Shown: positions 1 through 10,944, counted from the stretch's first letter. The stretch is DNA of 64,000 nucleotides from Apoderus coryli (GCA_911728435.2 OU452206.1:13050297-13114296), one strand, 5' to 3'. Notes: generated by a model not told the origin, from the letters alone. Made by a program: numbers and translations.

Positions 1-599
1 TTATTACGGAAGTACCTGTACCAAAAAAATTTTAATTAGTTAGGTATATAGTTATTTTACTTTATAGGTTAATTTTAGTGCTTTGATATTGGCGCATCGC
101 AATGCCTTTGTTTCTTTAATGCGTAAAGTCACATATTTGTTCAAAGTGATTGTATAATAATTAAAATAATGCCAGTCTCATATAAATGAGAAAGTATTAA
201 TACAGTTCTATTTTTATTACGACGCCGACGTATACAAGAAAATATAATAGAAGGTATAGGCGGAAAAATCTGGAATTTTGTATTTTCATTATAACTTTAT
301 TATATATTAAAACAGTTTTGCAATTTTCTTCTAGTTTGAAAGTGAAATCATTAAGCTATTGAAAGCTGTTTACTATTTTCACATTTAAAAAAAATTCAAG
401 ATGGCGGAAATAATCGAACATTGGTAATGTTCAAGAGCTGATGTGACTTTTTTGAACCACCCTGTCTAATTCTAGTAAAATTTTCCTGAAATATCTCTTT
501 TTTATTACAAAAATCAGGCTCTAGGCGCTAGAATAGCACAAAAACTAACATAGTTATAAGCAATTTTCAAAATTATGTTTTTGAAAATTCAAACTTGAT
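1..599. other. AT-rich stretch, no gene seen
   Basis: No coding region or RNA gene is recognisable. Near 450-470 a phrase ending in accaccctgt resembles the ends of the Tc1-like long-terminal-repeat transposons seen elsewhere in the window, so part of this may be an old transposon edge. Confidence 0.5.
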
Positions 600-955
600 G
601 TTTCTCTGTATGTAACTTCCCCCGCACGCGCTAAAAAAATTTTGACATAAAGACGGATATAACCATTTTGAAGTCCCTTGAGACGATTAACCAATTGAGC
701 TAAATTTTGGTGTATGAGTTTGGGGGAGTCGTAGGATGAACCAATTAGTTTTTGGTTGAAATTTCTTCAGCCCTGTGATCGGGCCGCCAAATGTCCGCCA
801 AATTTTCAAATAGCAGTTGGGGTCGAGTGATACATCATTTTAAAGCATTTTTTATCTGCTTTACAGTGATAGGTTACTTTTCATCTTTACTCTCATAATT
901 CTCGAGAAAATTGCACTTAAAATTTCACCAGTTAGGTAGTTCGAACCACACAATA
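600..955 (+). repeat. tRNA-Ala-module repeat family, copy A, left half
   Basis: This stretch shares long phrases with copies at 4740-5345 (minus), 42187-42620 (minus), 48709-48945 and 56410-56660. Shared phrases include gacggatataac, accaattgagctaaa, ttgggggagtc, tttttggttgaaat, ccgccaaattttcaaatag and ctcgagaaaattg. The copy breaks off at a short AAT run near 950 and resumes at 2141, after an R2-like relic. No open reading frame belongs to it. It is probably a non-autonomous element. Confidence 0.75.
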
Positions 956-1004
956 ATAATAATAATGATAATAATACAAGCGGATACTGAACGCGATTGA
1001 TCCG

Positions 1005-2094
1005 GTGTTTCGTGTGGTATACGAACAGCGTGGGTCAAAGAGGGGTGTTGCTGGCTGTCGTGAATGCCTGCTGATAGATCGAACTGTCAAGCAGGATTCT
1101 GTGCAGTTTAAGCGGAATCTCTCGATGGCCTGGATCGACTATCGGAAGGCTTTTAACTCAACCAATCATCAACTATTGACCACCTTGTTGACTGTATGCT
1201 GCCGGGAAGAAATATCTAAAGAACACAATAAGGATAGTGCAGCAGTATACTCATGACGTTGGAATGGAGTTTGGGATCGACAAATGTGCAATTGTCCATC
1301 TTAAGAAAGGACGCCTAGCGGAACACGGAGAGGACGTGGAAGCGTCTTAAAACAGTTGGACGCCGGGGGGACCTACACGTACCTGGGCGTGGCTCAAAGC
1401 CACATACAAGATTCCGCCCGGGTAAAGTAAGCCCATCGCAGTGAGTATGTGCGGCGGCTCCGACAAATCTGGTCATCAGAGTTGTCTGGAAAGAATAAAG
1501 TCGCTGCAACAAATATGCTCGCTGTTCCAGTCCTCCTTTACTCCTTTGGGGTGTTAAAATACACCATAGCGGAGCTGCGCGACCTTAACGTGAAGACGCG
1601 AAAGATGATGACATTGCACCGAAGTCATCATCCTAAGGCTTTACCTCCCACGACATCGAGGGGGCCTTCGTAGGATGTACCCACGACACTCTGTGGTCCT
1701 TGTGGTTTTGATCATAGGGTCATTAGGGGGCATGCGACATACACTGACTTCAAATCTACAGAAGATCCCTGCTTGCCATAATATGGGAGAAAACTTAGCA
1801 AGCAGGATGCAGAAGGAAGTCATACACGGGTCGTTGCGTCTGCTTAGGGCACATGAGTCTGGGGTTCTCACTCACTAACCATGCGGAGTATGGAGTGGAT
1901 GAGAACTAAATGATCGGCCATGCTCCCCTGACACCTGCCGGGGTCGGAGACGGTAGGGATGAGGGATGGGGGGCCGTCTGTGCGCCTCATACACACATAT
2001 TGTCTTTTTCGAGCTGGGGGGTACAGACAGAGGGAGAATCTACATTACTGGAGATAGTCCGCTCCAGTCGATTTCGGTATCCGAATATAGCGTA
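1005..2094 (+). pseudogene. R2-like non-LTR retrotransposon relic (reverse transcriptase and C-terminal part)
   Basis: Broken coding sequence for a reverse transcriptase that would copy the element's RNA at a nicked target. The phrase MAWIDYRKAFNS (about 1122-1160) is reverse transcriptase block 3. FGIDKCAIVHLKKG follows in another frame (about 1271-1312), then TYTYLGVAQS (about 1371-1400) and SEYVRRLRQIW, and then SYSFG-type thumb sequence ending LHRSHHPKA (to about 1640). This order and wording match the R2/R4 group. A later piece (about 1741-1875) reads LQKIPACHN and VIHGSLRLLRAHESG. There are at least three frame changes and an internal stop near 1420. The YADD box is lost in a deletion between about 1200 and 1260. 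The piece is 5' truncated, sits inside repeat copy A and runs into an AAT-rich tail near 2090. The clade within R2-like elements is uncertain. Confidence 0.75.
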
Positions 2095-2140
2095 TAATAA
2101 TAATAATAATCTTTATTCGGTAAGCAAAAAAAAAATACAT

Positions 2141-2238
2141 TGTATATATAATAGAGTAATTTAATAAAGGGTTTTTGGCGTCATTGATAGAGCTTGCGCT
2201 TCGCATGCGGAAGGTTCTGGGTTCCAATTCCAGCATTG
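2141..2238 (+). repeat. tRNA-Ala-module repeat family, copy A, right half
   Basis: At 2177-2235 lies a tRNA-like sequence: a D-arm phrase (cattgatagagc), an anticodon loop TTCGCAT that would read CGC (Ala), and a B-box-like ggttctgggttccaattcc. The anticodon stem is imperfect and the B box has diverged, so this is not a working tRNA gene but the tRNA-derived module of the repeat. The lead-in (gagtaatttaataaagggtttttggcgtc) matches the other copies. Just before it (2091-2155) is an AAT run plus ctttattcgg, which read on the minus strand looks like a retrotransposon 3' tail (AATAAAG then ATT repeats). Confidence 0.75.
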
Positions 2239-3500
2239 AATTACGTGAAAATTAGTGTTTTAATACAAGATGAAAACTAAGTGACAGGCTTACTTAATAG
2301 CAGAAAAGAACTTGAGGTCCAATAATCTGGCCCACACAAAATGGGTCAAGACTTAGTGCCTCAAATATAAATTTATTTGTACTCATAAAATACTGAATTG
2401 CTCAAATTGAAATGAAATGTTTGGCCTAAAGTCCCCATTCGGCCTATCGGTAATAGAAAATTATTTTAAAAAAATCTCCAGTTTTTATGCCGTAATTGAC
2501 AAGCACAGAACCAATGATATTTCACAAAAAAGTAAACTAATGTTGATTGATGGATGTTTGTGATTTTCATGGCGATAGACTTGATATTTTATACTGCCTT
2601 CTATTGTATTCCGGCAGAAGATTTATCTATTTATTTGTGTGTTTGAAAAATAGGAGTGAATGGGAGAGTAAATTATTTTGTAATAAACACCAGAACAAGA
2701 AGAGTGCGAATTTTTCAAAACCTACAGGGTGGTACATTTTTGAAGTTCATACTGAATATGAGCCTCTCCAACTTTTTTGTACGCCGCCTATGCCTTCTAT
2801 TAAATAATAATTTAGAATATCTGTTTAATTTAGAAACTTTTTGGTCTCTTGGTTTTCGAAAACTGTAAAACGGTATTTTTTAAAAAGATGAGAAAAAGTG
2901 AAATAAGTAACTAATTAATCCTTCTTTTGTTTTGTTCTTTAAACATTTTTCTTTTATTACATCTCTTTGTCATTTTTCTTTTGTATTTTTTTCTTTGATT
3001 TTTAGCGAAGTTTAGATTTACCTTGTCTATTTTTTTTGTTTTTATAACGTTTCGACGATGGTCTTTCGTCTTCTTCAATATACATATACAAACAAAAAAT
3101 AAATAATTCAATCAATCCTGAACCTTTGACACCCAGTATCACGGAAACAAAGCTTCCACGGATATGATGTTTGTATGTTTATGAAATAAAATAAAAGATA
3201 ACCAATTATATCCAGCAAATAAAATCGGCAACTATTATTTTTCCATTAGCTTATGAGTTAATAACTTTAACATTTTTAATGATCGCAGCAAGAATTTTTA
3301 TTTCAGTTACCGACATTTTGGCTGGCTAGCGCAATAAAAAATATTTAATTAAATAATACTTTAGCGTGGCGAGGTGTTTCTTTTACAATGATTAATGAAA
3401 AATATACATATAATATAATACACGGTCTGAAATTATGGTAGAGATATATACAAATTAAAAATATCAAAAAATATTAGGTATACTGTTTTCTTATGAGACT
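2239..3500. other. No gene recognised
   Basis: AT-rich sequence. Two overlapping reading frames at 2547-2868 (86 and 70 aa) show no family signature. I see no RNA gene or repeat boundary. Confidence 0.45.
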
Positions 3501-3515
3501 TGAGGAAGTATACCG

Positions 3516-3730
3516 GGTGTTTCAGGGTACTTAAAAAACGAGATGTTCAGAACTACAACAAAACTAAATTTAAGTTAACAAGATGTTTGAGGCGACATCT
3601 AGTGTGAGCAGGCAAGATGCCCGGTGAAACAAAGTTCACCAACGATGGCAGGACAAGAAGTAACAACTCCATTACATCCTATTGCCTGCTCACACTAGAT
3701 GTCGCCACAAACATATCGTTACCTTTCGGT
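3516..3730. repeat. Foldback MITE-like element
   Basis: A perfect 24-bp inverted repeat (3591-3614 against 3683-3706, beginning ggcgacatctagtgtgag) is separated by 68 bp. The match continues imperfectly outward for about another 10 bp. The right arm and flank recur, more diverged, at about 59790-59885. The element is non-coding. Its edges are estimated. Confidence 0.7.
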
Positions 3731-3775
3731 GTCTCGTGCTAGTATAAGCTCTTCGTAAATGTTGGGGATTTCAAT

Positions 3776-3815
3776 CCCACTGGTGAGTTGTAGATCAGCG
3801 AAACGGCCCGTCTGG
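3776..3815 (+). ncRNA. Degenerate type I hammerhead-ribozyme fold
   Basis: All parts of a hammerhead appear in order. Stem I 5' strand CCA (3777-3779) is followed by core CTGGTGA (3780-3786). Stem II is GTTG/CAGC (3787-3790 and 3796-3799) with a 5-nt loop. GAAA starts at 3800, and stem III is ACG/CGT (3803-3805 and 3809-3811) with a 3-nt loop. C3812 is the expected cleavage nucleotide, and the stem I 3' strand is TGG (3813-3815). One core base differs: the invariant A of CTGATGA is G here, so it is probably inactive. Short stem III hammerheads are known in Penelope-like elements and in some satellite or retrozyme repeats. Which of these it came from is not visible. Confidence 0.55.
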
Positions 3816-4529
3816 TGAAATCATGGTATAGTGTGAAGAAAATTTCCAACAAAACTTGTCTTGTTGCTTTATGTAAACAAGATATTCATAAATAAATTTA
3901 AGTTAATTATTGACAATTTGCAGTCATGTTATTTAAATTTTATCATTTATAGAAATAATAAACGTGACTTGTTTCGTATTGCCCTTTATTATTATTTAAG
4001 TTTCTGAATAAATTTAATTAGTAATGTCCTTTCGTATTGTTTGTACATTTTTCTAAAAAAGAAAACTTAAATTATAGCTACAACAAATGCATTTTTTTAT
4101 TCGCGCTAAATTATAACTTTAACATTTATTATATGGTGGAATTTGGCTATAAAGCGTCTCACTCTAGCGTATGAGGTGGACACTAGCTCATTAGCATATT
4201 CGTATTTGAAACGTATCACATCGTCACGCTAATAATTGTTTGAAAAGCCGTTATTTTGAAACTAATTTTCGATTCATTTTTGTGTGTTGTGTAAATTGTC
4301 TGCAGGGGGTGTTATTGTGTATTGGCACTTAAAGAGGAGACTCCGTAACCACAATAAGAAGAAAGGGGTGAGTGAAGAACCTTTTACCAGAGTGTTGTTC
4401 TCTGCTTTTACCACCATTTCTTTTCTTTTTATAAATTCGTACATGATTTTTGTTATCTCTGCATTTGTACTTAAATTAAAATCGGCCTTAGTTTTTTTTT
4501 TTTCAACTATGAGCAATTCTGTCAAAAGA
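3816..4529. other. No gene recognised
   Basis: AT-rich. Opposed small reading frames at 4274-4541 overlap each other and show no domain. A ctgcag-to-gtgagtg interval (about 4307-4368) could be read as a tiny exon, but nothing supports it. Confidence 0.45.
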
Positions 4530-4674
4530 CTTACGAAATAATAGATAACGATGCCTTTGACAAACTAGGAAATTTTTCAATCTGAGAAACTTTATACCCA
4601 TCATGCAATAACATAATTTTAGTCAATTATTTGTCCTCGTTTATCAAAGGCATCGTTGTCTATTAATTTGTAAG
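4530..4674. repeat. Short MITE with 36-bp terminal inverted repeats
   Basis: The arms 4530-4565 and 4639-4674 are inverted copies with about four mismatches. The left arm begins cttacgaaataatagataac and contains gatgcctttg. The middle is 73 bp of AT-rich non-coding DNA. No related transposase is seen in the window. Confidence 0.75.
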
Positions 4675-4739
4675 TAATTAAAAAAAAATTGAAAAAGAAG
4701 CCGTCAGTTAAGAAAAAAATCGGTTGTGTTGATCCAAAA

Positions 4740-5345
4740 CTTTCCCAACAAGATATAATATAATCAAAAATATATGACCTGCGAAACAGAATTTTAATAA
4801 TTATTATTATTATGATTGTATTATTTTCATTATTTCCAATAAACTAACGTAAGAAAGTTAGAAGAAAAAAAATATTACCAGAGCTAGGATTCGAACCCAG
4901 AACCTTTCGCATGCGAAGCGTACGCTCTATCAATGACGCCAAGAACCCTTAAATTACTTTATTATATTCTAATAAGAGTTATAGCTTCCAACTATCTACC
5001 TGGTGCAATTCTAAACGCAATTTTCTCGAGAATTACGGGGGCAAATATCAAAATTGACCTATCGCTCTAAAGCAGATAAAAAAAGCTTTAAAATGATGGA
5101 TCACTCGATTCCTACAGCTATTTGGTTAAAGCGTTTAGGCGCTATCGTGGAAGAATGCATACAGACAGACAGACTTCCATCTGGAAGTGGTCTTAAACCA
5201 TTTAGGCGCCATCGTGGAAGAATACATACAGACACATACACAGACAGACAGACTTCCATCTCGAAATTGTCTTAATCGTATCAAGGAACTTCAAAATGGT
5301 TGTATCCGTTTTTATCTCCCTCTGTGCGGGAAAATAAAAAATCAA
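4740..5345 (-). repeat. tRNA-Ala-module repeat family, copy B (longest copy)
   Basis: Read on the minus strand, the order is: gacagatttttta-rich start, then ggatacaaccattttgaag, then two tandem units of about 75 bp (gatggaagtctgtctgtctg ... cttccacgat, near 5145-5270), then tttatctgctttagagcgat, then ctcgagaaaattgcg. The tRNA-like module follows (4879-4940, B box ggttcgaatcc, anticodon loop TTCGCAT), and the tail is AT-rich. The B box matches the consensus exactly, so this copy keeps the best internal RNA polymerase III box. Its position far from the element start is unusual for a plain SINE. Confidence 0.8.
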
Positions 5346-6440
5346 ATTTCAGTGTTTAAATTAAGATTACGTTGAAGCTGTTCCTTTAGTTATTAGATGA
5401 CAACCTCAAATACAGCGTCCGCCAGAGAAGTGGAAAAATTAGAAGTACTTAAACGAGCCAGGAATTTCAGTTTTTAAAAATCACGCCGCTCAAGCAGAGA
5501 CCAAGACGGCAAAGCAGAACGAGTTTAATCCGTTCAATTTCTTGTTTGATGTAGGTCTATTGATGCATACCCGGCTCTGCAGAAATCCCAAAGAAAAAAT
5601 CTCATTCCGAGAACTCAGATCTTGCGTGCCCCGCAATGCTTGAATGTGAGTCCGTCTGGGAGAGTTCTCTAAACTCAGCATGACTTGTAACCCCATTCTG
5701 CAGGAAAAAAATAATTATCGGAATCTGCTTCTGGTTACTCCAGTCTACTTTTAGAGCAGGATGATCAGCGAAACATGTTTCACTGCGCAGAACGCTGGGG
5801 ACTATATTTATGACACTACTACTCGCACTCTTTCAATGAGTTCTTCTGTTCTTACGGAACTTGTTGCTTCATAAAACCAACCTTCAATTTGTTAAAATTT
5901 ATCTCTATTAAATGTATAAAAGCAATGAATATTTTAAAATTTATATGGTGTTACATAAAATGATACAAATGAAAAACGAACAAAATTTTAATAAAAACAA
6001 AGACCTGCAAACAAAATAATTTCTTTATAATTGTGATTTATTAATGCGCTTAAAATCCCTTTAATTAAATGCCTTTTAAAAGGCGACTTAAAACATAATC
6101 TAATAAGCAAAAGAGATGCCACAAAAAAAAACGAACAGATTGCTGGAAATTTAGTAAATGCCAACGTAAGAACGATTACCGGGGATCTCATTAATTATGT
6201 CTTTTGTCGTTTAAGAAATAGCATGGCAGGAATTTTGTGAGAGAAGAAGACATTGTCTAAAAAGCGGTTGTGTTTTTCTGTATATCAGGCCGTCTGCGTC
6301 TGTTTCAAAATGTCTTATTCATATAGTAACGGAGACGGAGTTATAAAAATACCATAGTATAAATAAACTGGTGCCCTTGAGGCTGGAACACAAGGGTAAT
6401 TTATAAAATAATGTGTACCTATATTAGTTTGGAAACTAAC
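5346..6440. other. No gene recognised
   Basis: AT-rich sequence with short unconvincing frames at 5490-5696 and 5988-6191 (minus). The phrase gatcagcgaaacatgtttc near 5765 partly resembles the hammerhead at 3776 but lacks the CTGATGA core. Confidence 0.45.
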
Positions 6441-7311
6441 CTTATTTTGCAAATCAGGGTGGCTCTAACATTTGTCTGCTTCAAAACCTTATTTGCGAAC
6501 AAACATATTTTAAATTTTAAAGTTAGGAAAAAGCTCTGTGAAAGTATAATTGCTCCAATACTAACATACGGCCTAATAGTTTACTATACCTGTCTCGATT
6601 TCGTATACAAAAAGAAGTTGCAAAAAATATTAAATACATCTTGCAGGTTCGTTTGTGGCATCAGAAAATTTGACCATATATCACAAAAATATTCAGAACT
6701 GGAATGGCTAAATGCTGAAAATATGTTCAGGTATTCTATGCTATGTTTTGTATATAGATTAATATCTACAAAAATTCCAGAGTATCTCATTGAAAAGTTA
6801 GTAACTAGATGCCAAATGAGACAACGTAGATTGAGATATAACGAATTATTTCATATTCCGGCCTACACCACTGCTATATTTCAGAGATCCTTCACTTACA
6901 ATGCTGTAAAACTGTATAACAACTTGGAATCGCCGTTGAAATTACTTAGATCCACTAGTTTTATGTTTAGCGTGAAAAAAAATTTGCTTGAAGTTCAAAA
7001 TGAATTATAGACGTTTAAATTATTATTTTCCTTATAATTTGATTATTGTTTTTTTTTGTCTTTATCATTTTTTTTCTTCCATGTTTGGGTAATTTACAAT
7101 TATTGTTAATATAGCACGATAATAATAGATAACTAGGCGTTAAGAAAAATTAAAATATGATTCTTTTCTTTTTGGGTTAAGTAAAAATAGCATTATAATT
7201 GCTAGACTTCGCCCTTTGATTGAAGACATACCATTTTTTTGTAACATTACTTCGTAATTGTTTATTTTTATCACATGTATTTCAATCAATAAAGACGATT
7301 ATTATTATTAT
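6441..7311 (+). pseudogene. CR1/jockey-like retrotransposon, C-terminal piece and 3' tail
   Basis: An open stretch (within 6411-7010) reads like the thumb and C-terminal region of the reverse transcriptase protein of CR1-like elements: LTYGLIVYY, KLQKILNTSCRFVCGIRKF, the conserved (H)ISQKYSELEWL, LRYNELFHIPAYTT and FTYNAVKLYNNLES. It parallels the end of the intact protein at 29416-32214 (CLRYVYGIRKYERISHKL). The polymerase core is missing, so the copy is 5' truncated, as is usual for target-primed insertion. The 3' end near 7285-7311 is aataaagacg followed by ATT repeats, a tail shared with the copy at 8318-9770. The initial methionine has no meaning here. Confidence 0.85.
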
Positions 7312-8310
7312 GTATAAGAATTAATTAAGAGAGTTTTATTCACACTCAGATCAATCGTCTCGGTGCTTACACGAAGACAAACCATACAAAAATATATTAG
7401 ATTTCTATCCTAAACATTTAAGACTCTCACTCAGGTACGCACAATTAAATAAAATTAAAACTACCCCCTCGTACATTTTAAATACATGCTACTGCTCTCA
7501 AATTTGCACAACTCTTTGAATTATAATTTGCCCAATATTTATCGCATTTGGCCACGAAACCAAACATTAATGAGACCAATAATTAAAATAAGCTCACAAG
7601 TACTGTAATTTATTAATTAAAAATTCGATAAAACAAACTAAAAGTACAACACAAATAGTAACCAAACACACGTTAAAAGAATTAACCCCACGAAATGTGT
7701 CTGCAAGTAAGGACATTATTCAACAGGGCCCTAGGGAGTAATACATTGTACCTGAAAGTCGTATATATACTGCTTTTTTCCCTCCTACTCGCTGTTTTTA
7801 TAATCACCCCCGAAAACACGTTGCACGAACATTTTTATATTTAAATAGTACATTATATCTACTTGCGTAGTTTAAACACATTTCCAAAGTCACTGAGTTG
7901 TAAAATTCCCCGCTAGTTACGCTAACTTTAAAAGTTTTGTCCCAATTAAACCGGCAAACGCTGTCACAATAGTTTTTTAATTGCCTGCTTGTTGTAAAAT
8001 AGTAGTAACCTTAAGATATTAAATCAATTGTCAAATATCGTATTTCGCTGCTTCATTTACATAACGTAGCAAGTGATAAAATAATTTGAGCCTTAGAATT
8101 TATTTTATTGCTTTATAAGGTATTTTATGGTTATGTTTGGTTGCTAACAATATTATGTATGCACAGGGAGAAATGGACACTCTTCAAGCAATTTTAGAAA
8201 TACATTATCTCAAGGCAAATATAGCCTTTAAATCACACGTACCGCAATGGCACGAGGAAAACCTGAAGCAGTCAATTTCAGTTTATAAGAACTTGGAATT
8301 TCTGCTTCTT
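7312..8310. other. No gene recognised
   Basis: AT-rich. A 63-aa frame at 8137-8328 follows a plausible splice acceptor (gcacag, about 8158-8163) but shows no known domain. Its end runs into the next retrotransposon. Confidence 0.4.
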
Positions 8311-8317
8311 CAACATA

Positions 8318-9770
8318 GTGGATTTTGAACTTAAGGTTAAGGGGCAGTTTGAAAGGGAATTTCGGAAGTTTTATGGCTTTTCTGTTGGTGCTATGCAGTT
8401 TATTCAATTTTATCTATCCAATAGGACTCAACGTGTATACGTAAATGGTAATCGGTCATCCTTAAAAAATGTGAGTTCTGGAGTTCCTCAGGGATCAATT
8501 TTGGGGCCGCTTCTTTTCATATTGTACACGGCAGATATTCTTACATCTACAAAATTTTGTAAAGTCAATGCCTTTGCAGATGACACGCAGATTTATTTAT
8601 CCTTCAATAAAAAAAATACTGGTGAAACTATTAAAAATATAAATATGGATCTTCAATCCCTACAAAGCCTATCGGCAAAACATAATTTAAAACTTAATCC
8701 AGAGAAGTGTCGTTATGCTTTTTGGTAATAAAAACTTGCGTGCTCTAATACCAGATGGGTGTATTAAGATAGGTGATGTCCCATTGAATCTAGTTTCCAA
8801 TGTGAAAAATTTGGGTATGGTGCTTAATCCTGATTTGAAATTTAACCTACATGTTAATTATTTATTAAAGAAATGTTTTGGAACGTTAAAGTTGTTGTTT
8901 TCATACAGACATGATTTCACGCCTTCTCTAAAAAAATGCTGTCGTTGGTTCTCTCCAAGTTTAGTTACACCGATACTGTTTACGGACCTTACCTCGATAA
9001 ACAAAATCAAGCCAGAATACAGAGGGTACAGAACTTCTGCTGCCGGTTTGTTTTTTGCTTGAGAAAATATGATCATAGATCACATAAGATTAAAGAACTT
9101 AAATGGCTAAAGATGTCTGAAAGACGGGAACTTTGTTTTTGCTCTTTATTATTTAAAATTATTAAAACAAAAATACCGAAAGTACTGTTTGATAAGCTGA
9201 GCCCGCGTTCATCCTTTCACAGCGTTAATGTAAGATCAAGAAATCTGCTACATATACCTAGGCATAGAACAACCATGTTTAAGAAATGTTTTACTTATAA
9301 CGCGGTAAAGTTGTATAACTCTTGTATTTCCCAACATGTATAAAAATAAGAAATATGTTGTTGAGCAAACGTCAATAGCCTTTCAGGCTATTAAATAATA
9401 TTTAATATTTCATTTATGTGTGTGTTTTGTCTTATATCCTAAGATTGGTTATATGTATTTATACATTATTAATGTTAATAATGATGATTTTTATCATATT
9501 TATATATTTTCTCCTTTATAAGCATAATAATGCTAATTTATATATTTTTTTTCTCCATTGCAGCATATTGTTATTATTGTTTATTGTCTCGTTGTCGTAT
9601 TCTTGTTGTTAATCGAAACAAATTAAAGTACCTAAGTAGTGTAGAAGTGAATTGTCATGTCTGTATAATTTACAAATTATGTTATAAGTGCTTGGAGTAG
9701 CATATTGCTAAACTTCGCCTTGTTTGTAAATTTCTTTCAAATGAAGACGATTTATTATTTATTATTATTA
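8318..9770 (+). pseudogene. CR1/jockey-like reverse transcriptase relic
   Basis: 5'-truncated copy of a CR1-like element. The first frame (8318-8728) holds the polymerase core: [33 protein letters not shown] and FADDTQIYLSF (the FADD catalytic box), then KLNPEKC. A +1 shift near 8715 leads to LVSNVKNLGMVLNPDLKFN. Another shift near 8936 leads to TDTVYGPYLDKQNQARIQRV, the DHRSHKIKELKWL motif and CFTYNAVKLYN (to 9343). The 3' UTR runs to aagacgatttattatttatt near 9770, the same tail type as at 7285-7311. Three frames are needed, so it is dead. Its closest relative in the window by wording is the intact protein at 29416-32214. Confidence 0.88.
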
Positions 9771-10849
9771 GATATCGAAACTTTTTTGTTTTGGGCTAAA
9801 CTTAAATCTCCTATGTGCAAATAAATCCCAAATAATGATTTGGGGCTTATTTCTTCAACAATTTTTGAACATTCTACCTCTCGAAGACGAGCGACCAAAT
9901 CCGCGTTGAACGCTGTTATAACCCATAGTTACTATTCTTTCAAATAAGTGAATATCTCATAAATACCTTGTTTCATTTATCGAAAGACAGCGATAAGTTA
10001 TCGGTAAGTAATTCTTTATAGTTATAAATTCTAAAATTTACGTTTTTGGTGGTTTCATTAATAGTAGAAAACGCACTCTGACGAGTTCATAATAAGAGCG
10101 AAATTAATTCGTCGTGAATTCGACTGGCACCGTGCTAATTAAAGACAAAATCCCGTGTATTAAATCACTTTAAACAAAATTATTTAATTAGCTGATTTGA
10201 AAGTTTAAAACCATCAGTTAAATATGCTTCTCAAGTACTTAGTCAGAGCACCTCAGTATCCTTAAATTGTATAGTGATAAATAGGACGCCCTCTAGGATT
10301 TCATTTACAGATTAAAATATCCTATATTTTGCAACAAAACAAAATATAATCAATCCGCTTGTGGGAATCGATTCTCTGGTCCTTACCCTTGATATAAATA
10401 GGCGGCTTACGCAATATTGTCTTGTATATTGAATAGTAGGTACCTATATAATATTCAATCAATTATGTCTGATCATCAATCATGTGACTGTTGTTTGATA
10501 AGACACAGGGATTAATTTGCAAATTTATTGTAAAGAAGTAAAACAATAAAGATGATGATAACACTGGATGGTTTTGAAGAAAATCTTTTTTTTGTTATGT
10601 AAAAATTAATGATATAAATTATTTGTGAAATAAAACACCACAAAAAAGGATGATTTTATCAAAAATTACAACACAATGGACATCATAACTATTAACTATC
10701 TTCAGTGGCGAATGAAATTCAAATCTTCCAGCTTAGTCAGAATTAACGTAGTATAAATAAAACTTCTTGTTATGGAAATTCTAGCAAGAGGCAATAATTA
10801 ATTAATACAGGGTGCGATCAAACTCAAGTCGCACTACTGCTAACTTTTT
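9771..10849. other. No gene recognised
   Basis: AT-rich, without convincing reading frames. An atacagggtgcg phrase at 10805 looks like a single end of a Tc1-like transposon. Confidence 0.45.
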
Positions 10850-10944
10850 TATTAATAAATAATTAAATAACTTTATTGTTCTCCTGTATATAAAATACAT
10901 GAACAAGAGAAAAAGGAAATATTCATACATCTGTTACACCTATA

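Noticed and set aside
4274..4541. Overlapping 83-85 aa frames and a possible mini-exon (ctgcag to gtgagtg)
   Set aside because: The two strands mirror each other, composition is low-complexity, and no domain or homologous copy is visible.
4879..4940. Functional tRNA-Ala gene
   Set aside because: The anticodon stem is mismatched, no acceptor stem pairs, and the same segment recurs inside a dispersed repeat. It is a tRNA-derived module, not a gene.
5757..5785. Another gatcagcgaaac phrase resembling the hammerhead at 3776
   Set aside because: The CTGATGA core is absent and no stem I or III can be drawn.
7722..7740. Shared gggccctagg phrase with 50230
   Set aside because: The similarity is only about 10-20 bases with weak flanks, not enough to define a repeat.
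8137..8328. 63-aa frame after a splice-acceptor-like gcacag
   Set aside because: There is no recognisable domain and no convincing donor, and the 3' end overlaps a retrotransposon relic.
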